Positions 50,904 through 64,000 of a DNA stretch of 64,000 nt are shown here, piece after piece. A program made the position numbers and the translations under genes. The DNA is from Burkholderiales bacterium (GTDB taxonomy: Bacteria > Pseudomonadota > Gammaproteobacteria > Burkholderiales > Burkholderiaceae_C), in the NCBI GenBank assembly GCA_028868825.1, contig JAGWTU010000020.1, positions 23,796 to 87,795 of the forward strand. The letters are read 5' to 3'. Below the pieces are notes generated by a model. The model worked only from the letters and a program-made list of their open reading frames with translations, made no database searches and had not been told where the DNA came from. Position 1 is the first letter of the stretch, and each line of letters starts with the position of its first letter.

Positions 50904-53017
50904 TGCCTTGTGTGCGCGCGCTCGTCGCGACGTTGGCGCTGGCCGCGGCGCCCTTGGCCGCGCTGCTCCTGACGAGCGGCGCGGCGCATGCGCTGCCTAC
51001 TTTCGACGCCGTGCGCGCCGCGCACGAGCCGTCGGACCTGCCGCTGCTGGACCGCCATGGCGTCGCGATCCAGATGGTGCGCGTCGACGACGCCGTGCGG
51101 CGCGGCCCCTGGGTGGCGCTGGAAGACATCTCGCCGGCCCTGCGCACGGCGATCGTGCTCGGCGAGGACAGGCGCTACTGGGACCACGACGGCATCGACT
51201 GGCGCGCGCTCGCCGCCAGCGCCTGGGCCAACGCCTGGAACCGGCGCACGCGCGGCGCCTCGACGCTGACGATGCAGCTCGCCGGGCTCACCGACGACGA
51301 GCTCGCGCGGCCGGTCGGCGGCCGCAGCCTCGCCGCCAAGGTCGCGCAGATCGTGCGCGCGGCGCAGTTCGACCGCGCCTGGACCAAGTCGCAGATCCTC
51401 GAGGCCTATCTCAACCGCGTGCCGCTGCGCGGCGAGATCGTCGGCGTCGCCGCCGCCGCCAACGTCTTCTTCGGCAAGCAGCCGAGCGGGCTCGACGCCG
51501 TCGAGGCGGCGCTGCTCGCGGCGATGGTGCGCGCGCCCAACGCCGCGCCGGCGGCGATCGAGCGTCGCGCCTGCGAGGTGCTGAATTTGCAGCGGTTGGA
51601 CTGCCTGGGCGTCGGCACGACGCTGGCGCGCTCGCTTGCGCGCCGCCCGGGGCCGCTGCTGGGCGAGACCGGCGAGGCGATCGTGCCGCATCTGGCGCGG
51701 CGCATCGCGGCCGAACGCGACCCGCGCTCGCGCGGGCCATTGCGATCGACGCTCGACGCCTCGCTGCAGCGCGTCGCGCTCGCGTCGCTGCGGCGCCAGC
51801 TCGCCGAACTGCGCGGCCGCGATGTCGAGGACGGCGCCGTCGTCGTCATCGACAACGCCAGCGGCGACGTGCTGGCCTGGGTCGGCTCGTCGGGTCCGAT
51901 CTCGTCTTCGGCGTCCGCCGTCGACGCGGTGCTCGCGCGGCGCCAGCCCGGCAGCACGGTCAAACCCTTCGTCTACGGCCAGGCGCTGCAGCGGCGGCTG
52001 ATCACCGCGGCGAGCCTGCTCGACGACGCGCCGCTGCAGCTCAACGCCGCGGCGAATGCGCTCTATCTGCCGCAGAACTACGACCATGGCTACAAGGGTC
52101 TCGTGCCCGCGCGGCTGGCCCTGGCCAGCAGCCTCAACGTGCCGGCGGTGCGCGTCGGCGCGATGCTCGGGCCCGATGCGATGTTCGAGGTTCTGACCCG
52201 CGCCGGTCTGCGCCCGAGCGAGAGCGGCGGCTACCACGGCTATGCGCTGGCGCTGGGCAGCGCCGAGACGACGCTGCTCGATCTGACGAATGCCTACCGC
52301 ATGCTCGCCAACGGCGGCCTGTGGTCGGCGCCGCGCTGGCGCCCGGATGCCGCGGTGGCCGCGCCGCACCGCGTCTTCGACCCCGCGGTGGCGTGGATCG
52401 TGGAGGACATCCTCGCCGACCCCGCCGCCCGCGCCGTCACCTTCGGCCTCGACAGCCCGCTGGTGACGCGCGGCTGGGCGGCGGTGAAGACCGGCACGAG
52501 CAAGGACATGCGCGACAACTGGTGCATCGGCAGCAGCGATCGCGTGACCGTCGGCGTCTGGGTCGGCAACGCCAGCGGCGCGCCGATGCACACCGTCAGC
52601 GGCGTCAGCGGCGCGGCGCCGGTGTGGCGCGAACTGATGCTGCAGATCGATGCCGGCGCGCCGTCGCATGCGCCGCCGCCGCTGCCGGGGCTGGTCGCAC
52701 AGAACGGCGCATGGTTCATCGCCGGCACCGAACCGGGCCGGCTCGCCGGCGGTGCGGTGCGGCCCTTCGGCATCCAGGCGCCGCGCGACGGCAGCCTCAT
52801 CGTGCTCGACCCGGAGATCCCGAAATCGGCGCAGCAGCTCGTCTTCGAAGGCGCGCCGGGGCGCTGGCGCGTCGATGGCCGCGCCGTCGGCGACGGTGCG
52901 CGCGTCTATTGGCTGCCGCGCCCGGGTCGGCACCGGCTCGAATGGCGCGCCGCCGACGGCGGCGCCGTCGACGCGGTGGACTTCGAGGTGCGCGCCGCGC
53001 CCGTCAGGCCCGGTTGA
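50903..53017 (+). CDS. pbpC: Penicillin-binding protein 1C
   Basis: Bifunctional wall synthase. 704 residues: N-terminal membrane anchor, glycosyltransferase family 51 domain with catalytic EDRRYWDHDGIDWRA near residue 92 and STLTMQLAG near 119, transpeptidase motifs STVK (near 351), SLN near 411 and KTGTS near 530, and a C-terminal BiPBP_C domain (RVDGRAVGDGARVYWLPRPG). ATG at 50903 overlaps the macroglobulin stop, so the two are coupled; PbpC is thought to act in wall repair where the macroglobulin meets invading proteases. Confidence 0.95.
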   Translation: MPCVRALVATLALAAAPLAALLLTSGAAHALPTFDAVRAAHEPSDLPLLDRHGVAIQMVRVDDAVRRGPWVALEDISPALRTAIVLGEDRRYWDHDGIDWRALAASAWANAWNRRTRGASTLTMQLAGLTDDELARPVGGRSLAAKVAQIVRAAQFDRAWTKSQILEAYLNRVPLRGEIVGVAAAANVFFGKQPSGLDAVEAALLAAMVRAPNAAPAAIERRACEVLNLQRLDCLGVGTTLARSLARRPGPLLGETGEAIVPHLARRIAAERDPRSRGPLRSTLDASLQRVALASLRRQLAELRGRDVEDGAVVVIDNASGDVLAWVGSSGPISSSASAVDAVLARRQPGSTVKPFVYGQALQRRLITAASLLDDAPLQLNAAANALYLPQNYDHGYKGLVPARLALASSLNVPAVRVGAMLGPDAMFEVLTRAGLRPSESGGYHGYALALGSAETTLLDLTNAYRMLANGGLWSAPRWRPDAAVAAPHRVFDPAVAWIVEDILADPAARAVTFGLDSPLVTRGWAAVKTGTSKDMRDNWCIGSSDRVTVGVWVGNASGAPMHTVSGVSGAAPVWRELMLQIDAGAPSHAPPPLPGLVAQNGAWFIAGTEPGRLAGGAVRPFGIQAPRDGSLIVLDPEIPKSAQQLVFEGAPGRWRVDGRAVGDGARVYWLPRPGRHRLEWRAADGGAVDAVDFEVRAAPVRPG

Positions 53018-53357
53018 ACAGGCGCTCGGTCGCGGCGTCGATGACCATGCTGCACAGGCTGTAGAGCAGCGAGCCGACGAGCGCGGCGCCGAAGCCGGCG
53101 ACGGCAAAGCCGTTCAGCACCGAGGCCGCGGCCCAGAACATCAGCGCGTTGATGACGAAGAGGAACAGGCCCAGCGTGAGCAGCGTCACCGGCAGCGTCA
53201 ACAGCACCAGCAGCGGCCGCACGAGGGTGTTGAAAAGGCCGATGACGAAGGCCGCCCAGAGGGCCGAAGTGAAGCTCGCGACGGCCACTCCGGGGTAGAC
53301 CTGGGCCACCAGCAGCAGCGCTGCGGCGAGCAGCAACCAACGCACGATGATCTTCAT
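53004..53357 (-). CDS. Small four-helix membrane protein, phage-holin superfamily IV (DUF360 type)
   Basis: 117 residues, four hydrophobic helices: IIVRWLLLAAALLLVAQVYPG, then SALWAAFVIGLFNTLVRPLLVLLTLPV, TLGLFLFVINALMFWAA, and VAGFGAALVGSLLYSLCSMV. The NTLVRPLL / LP(V/L)T(L)LTLGLFLFVINAL pattern is the hallmark of the family. Despite the name these are chromosomal proteins of unknown role; nothing phage-like is near. Start taken as ATG 53357; a GTG at 53363 is possible. Its 3' end overlaps pbpC by 14 bp. Confidence 0.85.
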   Translation of the reverse strand: MKIIVRWLLLAAALLLVAQVYPGVAVASFTSALWAAFVIGLFNTLVRPLLVLLTLPVTLLTLGLFLFVINALMFWAAASVLNGFAVAGFGAALVGSLLYSLCSMVIDAATERLFNRA

Positions 53358-53561
53358 GCGCACAGCATACCGTGGCGTGGCTGCGCCAAAAGCGCTTTTT
53401 ACCTAGGAAAAACGCTTCTCAGCGCCTCACGCAGGGATTACCATCGCGCCTGCTTGTTTGCTAGGAAAGACAGGCCCGCATCCGATGCACGTTCATGCGT
53501 TCATGTTTGCGAGGCCCGCGTGGCGACCGGCATCCCTCATCAACTGATGGAGACTATCCAA

Positions 53562-53936
53562 ATGGCAACTGCGAAGAAAGCTCCCGCGAAAAAGGCCGCG
53601 CCCGCAAAGAAGGCGGCCCCGGCCAAGAAAGCGGCCCCGGCAGCGAAGAAGGCGGCACCGGCCAAGAAGGCGGCACCGGCGAAGAAGCGCACCCCGAGCG
53701 CGGCGTTCATGAAGCCCTTGACCCCGAGCGCGGCGCTGGCCGCCGTGATCGGCGACAAGGCTCTGCCGCGCACCGAGGTGACGAAGAAGGTCTGGGAATA
53801 CATCAAGAAGCACGACCTTCAGGACAAGCTGAAGAGGACCATGATCAACGCCGACGCCAAGCTCAAGGCCGTCGTCGGGATCAGCCCGATCAGCATGTTC
53901 GCGATGACCAAGGAAATCAGCAAGCACCTCAAGTGA
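53562..53936 (+). CDS. SWIB/MDM2-domain protein with histone-H1-like N-terminal tail
   Basis: 124 residues in two parts. Residues 1-46 are a lysine/alanine/proline tail built on AAPAKK repeats, like histone H1 and likely DNA-binding. Residues 50-124 are a SWIB domain (FMKPLTPSAALAAVIGDKALPRTEVTKKVWEYIKKHDLQD...AVVGISPISMFAMTKEISKHL), a fold shared with eukaryotic chromatin remodellers and Chlamydia. Start ATG 53562 with GGAG 9 bp upstream; an ATG at 53547 is in frame but covers that site. Strong terminator follows. Probable nucleoid-associated protein; function unproven. Confidence 0.88.
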   Translation: MATAKKAPAKKAAPAKKAAPAKKAAPAAKKAAPAKKAAPAKKRTPSAAFMKPLTPSAALAAVIGDKALPRTEVTKKVWEYIKKHDLQDKLKRTMINADAKLKAVVGISPISMFAMTKEISKHLK

Positions 53937-53957
53937 CTTGCCGCTTCCGGTAATTGG

Positions 53958-53983
53958 AAAGGGCCCTGCGGGGCCCTTTTTTC
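53958..53983 (+). terminator. Rho-independent terminator of the SWIB gene
   Basis: AAAGGGCCC-TGCG-GGGCCCTTT forms a 9-bp stem with a 4-base loop, running into TTTTTT at 53977-53982, 21 bp after the SWIB stop. The A-run on the left arm makes it partly bidirectional for the convergent uvrA. Confidence 0.92.
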
Positions 53984-54013
53984 TGGCGCGCCACTGCATG
54001 CGGCGAAGGTCGC

Positions 54014-56986
<2,973 letters not shown>

Positions 56987-57057
56987 GGGCGGTCGGCGGG
57001 CAACCGACCATCATAGCGATGCCGCGGCCGCGAGGGCTGCGGCCCCGGACGGCGCTG

Positions 57058-58953
<1,896 letters not shown>

Positions 58954-59060
58954 GGTCGGGCGCGATGGTAAGCGAGGGTCGCCTCGCGGGTCTTCCCGCG
59001 GCCGGGTGCCGCCGTTCGGGCGACCCCCTCGTGGCGATGCGCCGCGGCGGGGGCGGGGGC

Positions 59061-59066
59061 GATAAT
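59061..59066 (+). promoter_or_regulatory. Candidate -10 (GATAAT) for ssb
   Basis: GATAAT in an otherwise pure G/C stretch, followed by CCGCACCC, 35 bp before the ssb ATG. No clear -35 and no LexA box in the ssb-recQ gap. Confidence 0.4.
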
Positions 59067-59101
59067 CCGCACCCATCCCCATAGCCGCGTCGGAGCAGAC
59101 C

Positions 59102-59590
59102 ATGGCCTCAGTCAACAAAGTGATACTCGTCGGCAACCTCGGTCGCGACCCCGAGGTGCGCTACGCGCCCAGCGGCGCGGCGATCTGCAACGTCACCATC
59201 GCCACCAGCCGGCAGTGGAAGGACAAGACCAGCGGTGAGCGCCAGGAAGAGACCGAATGGCACCGCGTCGTCTTCTACGACCGCCTGGCCGAGATCGCCG
59301 GCGAGTACCTGAAGAAGGGCCGCCCGGTCTATGTCGAGGGGCGCCTGAAGACGCGCAAGTGGACCGACAAGGACGGCGTCGAGAAGTACACGACCGAGAT
59401 CATCGCGGCCGAGATGCAGTTGCTGGGCGGCCGTGAAGGCGGTGGCGGCGGCGGCGACGAGATGGGCGGCGGATCGTCGGCACCGGCGCCGCGCAGCGCG
59501 GCGCCCGCCGCGCGCAGTGCCCCGGCGGCCAAGCCGGCGCCGAAGTCGGCCACCGGCTTCGACGACATGGACGACGACATCCCGTTCTGA
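59102..59590 (+). CDS. ssb: Single-stranded DNA-binding protein
   Basis: Coats single-stranded DNA in replication and repair. 162 residues: OB fold (1-110) with [18 protein letters not shown], then [24 protein letters not shown] and [19 protein letters not shown]; a Gly/Ala/Pro linker; and the acidic tip DDMDDDIPF that recruits RecQ and other partners. CAP-domain gene follows 17 bp later. Confidence 0.97.
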   Translation: MASVNKVILVGNLGRDPEVRYAPSGAAICNVTIATSRQWKDKTSGERQEETEWHRVVFYDRLAEIAGEYLKKGRPVYVEGRLKTRKWTDKDGVEKYTTEIIAAEMQLLGGREGGGGGGDEMGGGSSAPAPRSAAPAARSAPAAKPAPKSATGFDDMDDDIPF

Positions 59591-59607
59591 GGCGGTTCGT
59601 CCCGGCG

Positions 59608-60111
59608 ATGCCGCCGCGCCCGGTCGCGCTGCTGCTGCTGCTGTGCGCCGCCGTCCTCGCCGGCGGCGCCGCGTCGGCGGCCGCGCTCGACCGCGACGAC
59701 ACGCTGCGCCGGATCAACGCGATGCGCGCCGCGGGCGCGCAGTGCGGATCGCAATGGAGTCCGCCGGCGCCGCCGCTGCGCTGGGACGATGCGCTCGAAC
59801 GCGCAGCCGCCGTGCAGGCGCGCGACATGGCCGTTCGCGATCTCGTCGCGCACGACGGCAGCGACGGGTCGGATGTCGGCGAGCGCGCCGAGCGCCAGGG
59901 TTACCGCTGGAGCGACGCGGCGCAGAACGCCGCCGCCGGCCGCGCCGATGCGCCGACGACGCTGGCGCAGTGGCTGGCCAGCCCGAGCCATTGCGAGAAC
60001 CTGATGGACCCCGAATTCCGCGATGTCGGTGTCGCCACCGAATACCGCGCCGGCACGCGCTACCGCTGGTTCTGGGTCATGGTGCTGGGGCGGCGCATGG
60101 CCGGGCCGTGA
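59608..60111 (+). CDS. Secreted CAP-domain (SCP/PR1) protein
   Basis: 167 residues: signal peptide (VALLLLLCAAVLAGGAASA), then a CAP domain: TLRRINAMRAAGAQCG, LRWDDALERAAAVQARDMAVRDLVAHDGSDGSDVGERAERQGY, QNAAAGR, WLASPSHCENLMDPEFRDVGVA, and YRWFWVMVLGR. The two cysteines (AQCG, SHCEN) match the disulfide usual in bacterial CAP proteins. Biochemical role unknown. 17 bp after ssb, perhaps cotranscribed. Confidence 0.9.
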   Translation: MPPRPVALLLLLCAAVLAGGAASAAALDRDDTLRRINAMRAAGAQCGSQWSPPAPPLRWDDALERAAAVQARDMAVRDLVAHDGSDGSDVGERAERQGYRWSDAAQNAAAGRADAPTTLAQWLASPSHCENLMDPEFRDVGVATEYRAGTRYRWFWVMVLGRRMAGP

Positions 60112-60141
60112 GCGCGCAGCAGCGTCCTCGGTCGACGACCC

Positions 60142-60750
60142 TCACTCGAGGTGCGCCGCGTCGCCCCAGACGTCGATCTGCAGCCGGCCGTCGACCCAGC
60201 GCAGGCGGTTGATGCCGGTGTTCGGGATCGGGCAGTCGCGCTGGCCGTCGAGCGTCAGGCCCTGGATGTCGCGCCACAGCATGTCGAGCACGCCGCCATG
60301 GGTGACGACGACAACGCGCCGTCCCGCGGCCTCGCGCGCCAGCGCGTCGACGGCCGCGACGACGCGGGCATGGAAGCGCAGGCGGCTCTCGCCACCGCCG
60401 GGTATCTCGTAGTCGGCGCGCTGTTCGAGCCAGCGCTCCCAGGCCTCGGGGTGGCGGGCGCGCGCGCTCGCCATGTCGAGTCCTTCGAGGACGCCGAAAT
60501 GCTGCTCGCGCAGGCCGGCCAGCGTCGTCGGCGCCAGGCCCCAGGTCGCAGCCAGCGGCGCGGCGGTGGCGCGCGCGCGGTCGAGGTCGCTGCTGAAGAG
60601 CGCGTCGGGGCGTTCGCCCGCCAGCCGCCGCGCCAGTCGCTGTGCCTGGGCCTGGCCGGTGGCATTCAGCGGCACGTCGAGCTGCCCCTGGAAGCAGCCC
60701 CGGATGTTCCAGTCGGTTTCGCCGTGGCGGATGAAGATCAGTTCGGTCAA
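60142..60750 (-). CDS. Histidine phosphatase family protein (GpmB/phosphoglycerate-mutase-like)
   Basis: 202 residues with the branch-1 signature IFIRHGETDWN near residue 5 (phospho-accepting His), LFSSDLDRARATA near 51, ALREQHFGVLEGLD-like segment near 83, and the second His in VVTHGGVLDMLW near 147. Fits broad phosphatases such as GpmB, CobC or PhpB; the substrate cannot be told. Start is TTG at 60750, supported by AGAGGG a few bases upstream. Confidence 0.88.
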   Translation of the reverse strand: MTELIFIRHGETDWNIRGCFQGQLDVPLNATGQAQAQRLARRLAGERPDALFSSDLDRARATAAPLAATWGLAPTTLAGLREQHFGVLEGLDMASARARHPEAWERWLEQRADYEIPGGGESRLRFHARVVAAVDALAREAAGRRVVVVTHGGVLDMLWRDIQGLTLDGQRDCPIPNTGINRLRWVDGRLQIDVWGDAAHLE

Positions 60751-60839
60751 GTTCGCGGCCCTCTGAGTGCTGCGAGCATAGCGGCGCGCCGGACCCGGCG
60801 CGTGACGAAGTCGCGACGTCGATGCGTCACACTAGCTCC

Positions 60840-61544
60840 ATGGAGAACCTGATCCTGCTGCCCGGCCTGGCCTGCGACGCGGCGATGTACGCCGGCCAGT
60901 TGCCGGCGCTGGCGACGCGGCACAACGTCCATGTCGCCGATGCCCATCAGCGCTGCGCGACGCTGCACGAGATGGCGGCGGCGCTGCTGCGCGAGCAGCC
61001 GGGCGAGCTGGTGCTGATCGGCGCGTCGATGGGCGGCATGATCGCGCTCGAGATGCTGCGCCAGGCGCCGGCGCGGGTGCGCGCGCTGGCGCTGCTGGGC
61101 ACGACGGCGCGGCCCGACGCCGCCGAGACGATCGAGCTGCGCCGCAAGGCCTGCGAGCTCTATGGCGCCGGCCGCATGGACGAGGTGCTGCGCGCCAACC
61201 TGCTGTTCGCCTTCCACCCGGTCGAGGTGCGCGACAAGGCGCTCGTCGACGCCTATCTGCAGATGCTGCGCCGCGCCGGTCCCAAGCAGCTCATCGCGCA
61301 GAACCGCGCCGTGATGGTGCGCGCCGACCTGCGGCCGCTGCTGCCGCAGATCCGCTGCCCGACGCTCGTGGCCTGCGGCGAGGCCGACGGGCTCACGCCG
61401 GCGAGCGAATCGCGCGCGATGGCCGAAGCGATCCCCGGCGCGCGGCTCGAGATCGTCGCCGGCGCCGGCCATATGCTGACGATGGAGCAGCCGGCGCGCG
61501 TCACCGCGCTGCTGCTGCACTGGCTGGCCGAGATCAGGCTTTGA
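60840..61544 (+). CDS. Alpha/beta-fold hydrolase
   Basis: 234 residues. Oxyanion region LLPGLACDAAMY at the start, nucleophile Ser in LIGASMGGMIALEML near 66, acid Asp in ACGEADGLTPASES near 186, and His in GAGHMLTMEQP near 214. Substrate unknown; MenH- or esterase-like. The ATG at 60840 begins just before the first strand; an ATG at 60822 is in frame. Overlaps the convergent NUDIX gene by 11 bp. Confidence 0.86.
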   Translation: MENLILLPGLACDAAMYAGQLPALATRHNVHVADAHQRCATLHEMAAALLREQPGELVLIGASMGGMIALEMLRQAPARVRALALLGTTARPDAAETIELRRKACELYGAGRMDEVLRANLLFAFHPVEVRDKALVDAYLQMLRRAGPKQLIAQNRAVMVRADLRPLLPQIRCPTLVACGEADGLTPASESRAMAEAIPGARLEIVAGAGHMLTMEQPARVTALLLHWLAEIRL

Positions 61545-62028
61545 GCGCCGGGTCGGCCAGGCTCGCGTCGGCGTGGATGAGGGCCAGCGGGTAGCGCCTG
61601 CCGGCGAGATGATCCTCGATGCAACGCAGCACCAGCGCGCTGCGGTGGCGGGCCGCGCTGGCGCGCACCTCGTCGGGCGTCATCCACAGCGTGCGCACGA
61701 TGCCGGCGTCGAGCGTGCGGTCGGGCAGCTCGTCGCCGACGTTGCCGCAGTACGCCAGCCGCAGGTAGGTCACGTCCTCGCCGGTGGCCGGGCGCTGGAA
61801 GCGCGCCAGGTAGACGCCGACCAGCGCATCGGGCGTGAAGTCGCGCGCCGTCTCCTCGAGCGCCTCGCGCACGACGCCCTGCAGCGGCGATTCGCCGCGC
61901 TCGAGGTGGCCGGCCGGGTTGTTGAACATCAGCCCCTCGGGCGTGTGCTCCTCGACGAGCAGGTAGCGCCCGTCGCGCTCGATCACCGCCGCGACGGTGA
62001 CGCTGGGGCGCCAGCGCTCGGCCGCCAT
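61534..62028 (-). CDS. NUDIX hydrolase, NudJ-like
   Basis: 164 residues. NUDIX box GHLERGESPLQGVVREALEETARDF near residue 40: Gly, Glu and REALEE are in register, but the usual Gly near the end is Ala. The start WRPSVTVAAVIERDGRYLLVEE and FNNPAGHL match NudJ, which hydrolyses thiamine-pyrimidine and nucleotide pyrophosphates. ATG at 62028, 2 bp after the glcB stop, so probably cotranscribed with it. Confidence 0.88.
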   Translation of the reverse strand: MAAERWRPSVTVAAVIERDGRYLLVEEHTPEGLMFNNPAGHLERGESPLQGVVREALEETARDFTPDALVGVYLARFQRPATGEDVTYLRLAYCGNVGDELPDRTLDAGIVRTLWMTPDEVRASAARHRSALVLRCIEDHLAGRRYPLALIHADASLADPALKA

Positions 62029-62030
62029 GT

Positions 62031-64000
62031 TCAGCCCGCGGCCTTCACGCGCTGCCGCCAGGCGTGCAGCAGCGGCTCGGTGTAGCCGCTGGGCTGCTCC
62101 TTGCCCTTGAACACGAGGTCGAGCGCGGCACGGTAGGCGTAGCTCGTGTCCCAGTTGCCGGCCATCGGCTTGTACAGCGGGTCGCCGGCGTTCTGCTGGT
62201 CGACGACGGCGGCCATGCGGCGGAAGGTCTCGTGCACCTGGGCCTCGGTGACGACGCCGTGGTGCAGCCAGTTCGCGATGTGCTGGCTGCTGATGCGCAG
62301 CGTCGCGCGATCCTCCATCAGCCCGATGTCGTGGATGTCGGGCACCTTCGAGCAGCCCACGCCCTGGTCGACCCAGCGCACGACATAGCCGAGGATGCCC
62401 TGGGCGTTGTTGTCGATCTCCTGCTGGCGCTCGGCGGCGCTCCAGGTCGCCTCGGCGACGACCGGCACCGTCAGCAGCCCGGCCAGCAGCGCTTCGCGCT
62501 GCGCCGCGGCGTCGGTCTTCTCCATCTCGGCCTGCAGCGCCGCGACATCGACCTGGTGGTAATGCAGCGCGTGCAGCGTCGCCGCGGTCGGGCTCGGCAC
62601 CCAGGCCGTGTTGGCGCCGGCGCGCGGGTGCGCGATCTTCTGCTCGAGCATCGCCGCCATCAGGTCGGGCATCGCCCACATGCCCTTGCCGATCTGCGCC
62701 TTGCCGCGCAGCCCGCAGGCCAGACCGACGACGACGTTGTTGCGCTCGTAGGCCTGGATCCACTCGCTGGCCTTCATGTCGCCCTTGCGGCGCATCGGGC
62801 CGGCGAGCATGGCGGTGTGCATCTCGTCGCCGGTGCGGTCGAGGAAGCCGGTGTTGATGAAGGCGACGCGGCTGGCGGCGGCGGCGATGCAGGCCTGCAG
62901 GTTGACGCTGGTGCGGCGCTCCTCGTCCATGATGCCGAGCTTGACGGTGCTGTCGGGCAGGCCGAGCAGCTGCTCGACGCGGCCGAACAGCGCGCTCGCG
63001 AAGGCGACCTCGGCCGGGCCGTGCATCTTCGGCTTGACGATGTAGACGCTGCCGCTGCGCGAGTTGACGATGCCGCGCTCGCCATGGCGCTGCAGGTCGT
63101 GCAGCGCGATTGTCGTCGTCACGACGGCGTCGAGGATGCCCTCGGGGATCTCGCGCCGGCCGCCGTCCCAGAGGATCGCCGGGTTCGTCATCAGGTGGCC
63201 GACATTGCGCAGGAACATCAGGCTGCGGCCATGCAGCACGACATCCTCGCCGGCGGCGCCGTGGTACAGGCGGTCCGGGTTGAGTCCGCGCGTGAACGTT
63301 TGGCCGCCCTTGCTGACCTCCTCGGTCAGCGTGCCCTGCAGGATGCCGAGCCAGTTGCGGTAGCCCAGCACCTTGTCGTCGGCGTCGACGGCGGCGACCG
63401 AGTCCTCGAGGTCGAGGATGGTCGACAGCGCCGCCTCGAGCACGAGGTCGCAGACACCGGCGGCGTCGGACTTGCCGATCGCCGTCGTGCGGTCGATGCG
63501 GATGTCGATGTGCAGGCCGTTGTGGCGCAGCAGCACCGCGCTAGGCGACGCGGCGTCGCCCTGGAAGCCGACCATCAGCGACGGGTCGGCGAGGCCGACG
63601 ACGCGGCCGCTGGCCAGCGTCACGAGCAGGTGGCCGCCTTCGACGCGGTACTTGATGCTGTCGGCGTGGCTGCCCTCGGCGAGCGGCGCCGCCTCGTCGA
63701 GGAAGCGCCGCGCGTAGGCGATCACCGCCGCGCCGCGCACCGGGTTGTAGGCGCCGGTGCGCTCGGCGCCGCCGCTCTCGGGCAGCGCGTCGGTGCCGTA
63801 GAGCGCGTCGTACAGCGAGCCCCAGCGCGCGTTCGCGGCATTGAGTGCGTAGCGGGCGTTGAGGATCGGCACGACGAGCTGCGGGCCGGCCTGCAGCGCG
63901 AGTTCGGCGTCGACGTTGGCCGTCGTCGTGCGCACGTAGTCCGGCACCGGCTGCAGGTAGCCGATGCGCTCGAGGAAGGCGCGGTAGCCGGCGGCGTCGG
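62031..64000 (-). CDS. glcB: Malate synthase G (5' end outside window)
   Basis: Condenses glyoxylate with acetyl-CoA to malate. The visible 655 or so residues reach the stop at 62031. Family cues: VTTANVD-like [69 protein letters not shown], the TIM-barrel [13 protein letters not shown] and [15 protein letters not shown] (catalytic Arg/Glu region), and C-terminal [25 protein letters not shown] with the catalytic Asp region. The frame continues to the right edge with [16 protein letters not shown]. Length is consistent with the about 720-residue G isoform, not the shorter A form. Confidence 0.96.
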   Translation of the reverse strand, partial: DAAGYRAFLERIGYLQPVPDYVRTTTANVDAELALQAGPQLVVPILNARYALNAANARWGSLYDALYGTDALPESGGAERTGAYNPVRGAAVIAYARRFLDEAAPLAEGSHADSIKYRVEGGHLLVTLASGRVVGLADPSLMVGFQGDAASPSAVLLRHNGLHIDIRIDRTTAIGKSDAAGVCDLVLEAALSTILDLEDSVAAVDADDKVLGYRNWLGILQGTLTEEVSKGGQTFTRGLNPDRLYHGAAGEDVVLHGRSLMFLRNVGHLMTNPAILWDGGRREIPEGILDAVVTTTIALHDLQRHGERGIVNSRSGSVYIVKPKMHGPAEVAFASALFGRVEQLLGLPDSTVKLGIMDEERRTSVNLQACIAAAASRVAFINTGFLDRTGDEMHTAMLAGPMRRKGDMKASEWIQAYERNNVVVGLACGLRGKAQIGKGMWAMPDLMAAMLEQKIAHPRAGANTAWVPSPTAATLHALHYHQVDVAALQAEMEKTDAAAQREALLAGLLTVPVVAEATWSAAERQQEIDNNAQGILGYVVRWVDQGVGCSKVPDIHDIGLMEDRATLRISSQHIANWLHHGVVTEAQVHETFRRMAAVVDQQNAGDPLYKPMAGNWDTSYAYRAALDLVFKGKEQPSGYTEPLLHAWRQRVKAAG

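Noticed and set aside
53004..53357. Phage-holin name suggesting a prophage
   Set aside because: Superfamily IV 'holins' of this type are ordinary chromosomal membrane proteins; no phage genes nearby.

Overview
The window is about 70% G+C, nearly fully coding, and built from tightly packed operons. Protein families and gene order (thiL-pgpA-pncC, gatCAB divergent from mreBCD-mrdA-rodA, tctDE-like two-component system / recA-recX-sucCD, pilin next to Wzy_C ligases and moaC) point to a betaproteobacterium of the order Burkholderiales, of the Rubrivivax/Leptothrix/Ideonella kind. This placement is inference from gene content; no rRNA or tRNA gene lies in the window. No insertion sequence, prophage, CRISPR array or replication origin was seen.

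Layout. 1-2.3 kb: the 3' end of holA (DNA polymerase III delta), facing a minus-strand operon thiL-pgpA-pncC with ATGA overlaps. 2.5-4.9 kb: a malic enzyme/phosphotransacetylase fusion (maeB). 4.9-6.2 kb: a more A+T-rich insert with a secreted barnase-type ribonuclease, a barstar inhibitor and a doubtful short ORF. 6.2-12.5 kb: the minus-strand outer-membrane operon lptD-surA-rsmA, divergent from an AmgK-like kinase with damaged catalytic motifs and a DedA protein. 12.5-17.5 kb: M20 peptidase, AraC regulator, exonuclease III (xth) divergent from pyrE, and a DUF4124 protein. 17.5-26.9 kb: gatCAB (minus) divergent from the cell-shape operon mreB-mreC-mreD-mrdA-rodA. 26.9-33.2 kb: a two-component system, recA with a LexA box, recX, and succinyl-CoA synthetase sucCD.

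33.2-38.1 kb: an orphan PedF-type cytochrome c, then a plus-strand run of TerC-family membrane protein, Ser/Thr kinase, PP2C phosphatase, FHA protein and metallo-beta-lactamase phosphodiesterase, which reads as a phospho-signalling cassette. 38.2-42.7 kb: a type IV pilin with a sigma-54-like promoter, upstream phased repeats and a strong terminator, flanked by two unlike O-antigen-ligase/oligosaccharyltransferase genes. 42.7-53.4 kb: moaC, a BepA-like M48 protease, a giant thioester-containing alpha-2-macroglobulin, its partner pbpC, and a small four-helix membrane protein. 53.5-60.1 kb: a SWIB protein with a histone-H1-like tail, then uvrA, recQ and ssb, and a CAP-domain protein. 60.1-64 kb: histidine phosphatase, alpha/beta hydrolase, NudJ-like NUDIX hydrolase and malate synthase G (glcB), which runs off the right edge.

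Most of the window is core genome. The least ordinary parts are the pilin regulatory region, the kinase/phosphatase/FHA cassette, the RNase-barstar insert, and the AmgK homologue that has lost catalytic residues and its usual partner.
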